Assembly: GCA_030607765.1 (NCBI GenBank)
Contig: JAUWJJ010000089.1
Location: forward strand, 1 to 5,683
DNA from: Candidatus Aerophobota bacterium
Lineage (GTDB): Bacteria; Aerophobota; Aerophobia; Aerophobales; B3-G15
Reading direction: 5' to 3'
Length of the DNA: 5,683 nt
In this document: piece by piece, positions 5,614 to 5,683 of the stretch
Position numbering within the stretch: position 1 is the first letter of the stretch
Layout: every line of letters begins with the position of its first letter
The notes under the pieces: model-generated
Told to the model about the DNA's origin: nothing
Seen by the model: the letters and a program-made list of their open reading frames with translations, nothing else
Databases searched by the model: none
Program-made: the position numbers and the translations under genes

Positions 5614-5627
5614 TGTTTTGATATCCT

Positions 5628-5649
5628 TGTAGCTTGCCGATTTATCGGC
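5628..5649 (+). repeat. TGTAG hairpin element, copy B of an identical pair
   Basis: Identical over 22 nt to 5592-5613, with palindrome GCCGATTTATCGGC at 5636-5649. The 14 nt separating the copies (5614-5627) are unrelated to the element. Confidence 0.85.
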
Positions 5650-5660
5650 GCATTAAAACC

Positions 5661-5683
5661 GCCCAATGAATTGGGCAACTACA
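5661..5683 (-). repeat. TGTAG hairpin element in inverted orientation, reaching the window edge
   Basis: On the minus strand TGTAGTT (5683-5677) leads into GCCCAA, loop TTCA and TTGGGC (5676-5661), a perfect 6-bp stem. It shares its leader with 3384-3406 but differs at the inner stem bases on both arms, keeping the pairing. It may continue past the window. Confidence 0.75.

Larger units (their letters stand above)
5382..5683. other. Gene-free, repeat-packed region after the operon
   Basis: These 302 bases contain no credible coding frame on either strand and no intrinsic terminator with a T-run. They hold, in order, the rest of the + strand heptad array, a TTTA-loop hairpin, further heptads, an oppositely oriented heptad array, a CGTCATTGCGAG fragment, two identical 22-nt hairpin elements and an inverted third one reaching the window end. 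The operon's transcription end is not identifiable. Confidence 0.75.

Noticed and set aside
5592..5649. Start of a CRISPR array (two identical 22-nt repeats 36 nt apart)
   Set aside because: Only two copies exist, the intervening 14 nt is too short for a spacer, and related hairpins are dispersed in both orientations through the window.

Overview
The window reads as bacterial chromosomal DNA of low-to-moderate GC with frequent AGA/AGG and ATA codons. Genes are compact and have Shine-Dalgarno sites, and the gaps are rich in short repeats. The best-preserved sugar genes (araB, araD) resemble the Firmicutes/Thermotogae versions. The phosphatase and the aconitase-family gene resemble types common in archaea and thermophiles. 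Together with the many small dispersed hairpins this suggests an uncultured or thermophile-like bacterial lineage, but the phylum cannot be fixed from the sequence alone.

Layout: (1) 1-345 (+) is the 3' end of a glycerol kinase gene cut by the window edge. (2) 386-1303 (-) is a complete PPP-family phosphoprotein phosphatase gene, convergent with glpK. (3) 1304-1667 is a divergent regulatory gap with a candidate promoter on each strand, a small inverted repeat and two micro-repeat arrays of 7-nt and 9-nt period. (4) 1668-5381 (+) is a three-gene operon: araB (L-ribulokinase), araD (L-ribulose-5-phosphate 4-epimerase) and a large-subunit aconitase-family hydro-lyase of the LeuC/homoaconitase type. 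(5) 5382-5683 has no gene. It is packed with heptad repeats, palindromic hairpins and a truncated repeat end.

Function: AraB phosphorylates L-ribulose and AraD epimerises the product to D-xylulose 5-phosphate, which feeds the pentose phosphate pathway. The isomerase AraA is not in the window. The LeuC-like gene starts 4 nt after the araD stop, so it is probably translationally coupled, yet no LeuD-type small subunit follows it. Its link to pentose metabolism is unexplained and is the main biological puzzle here.

The most striking non-coding signal is a set of at least six small hairpins (353-370, 3371-3382, 3391-3406, 5437-5454, 5600-5613 and 5636-5649, plus an inverted one at 5661-5676). 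Most are led by GTAG and have a TTTA or TTCA loop. Their stem sequences differ while pairing is kept. Degenerate heptad arrays occur on both sides of the araBD-leuC block, and one supplies the stop codon of the leuC-like gene.
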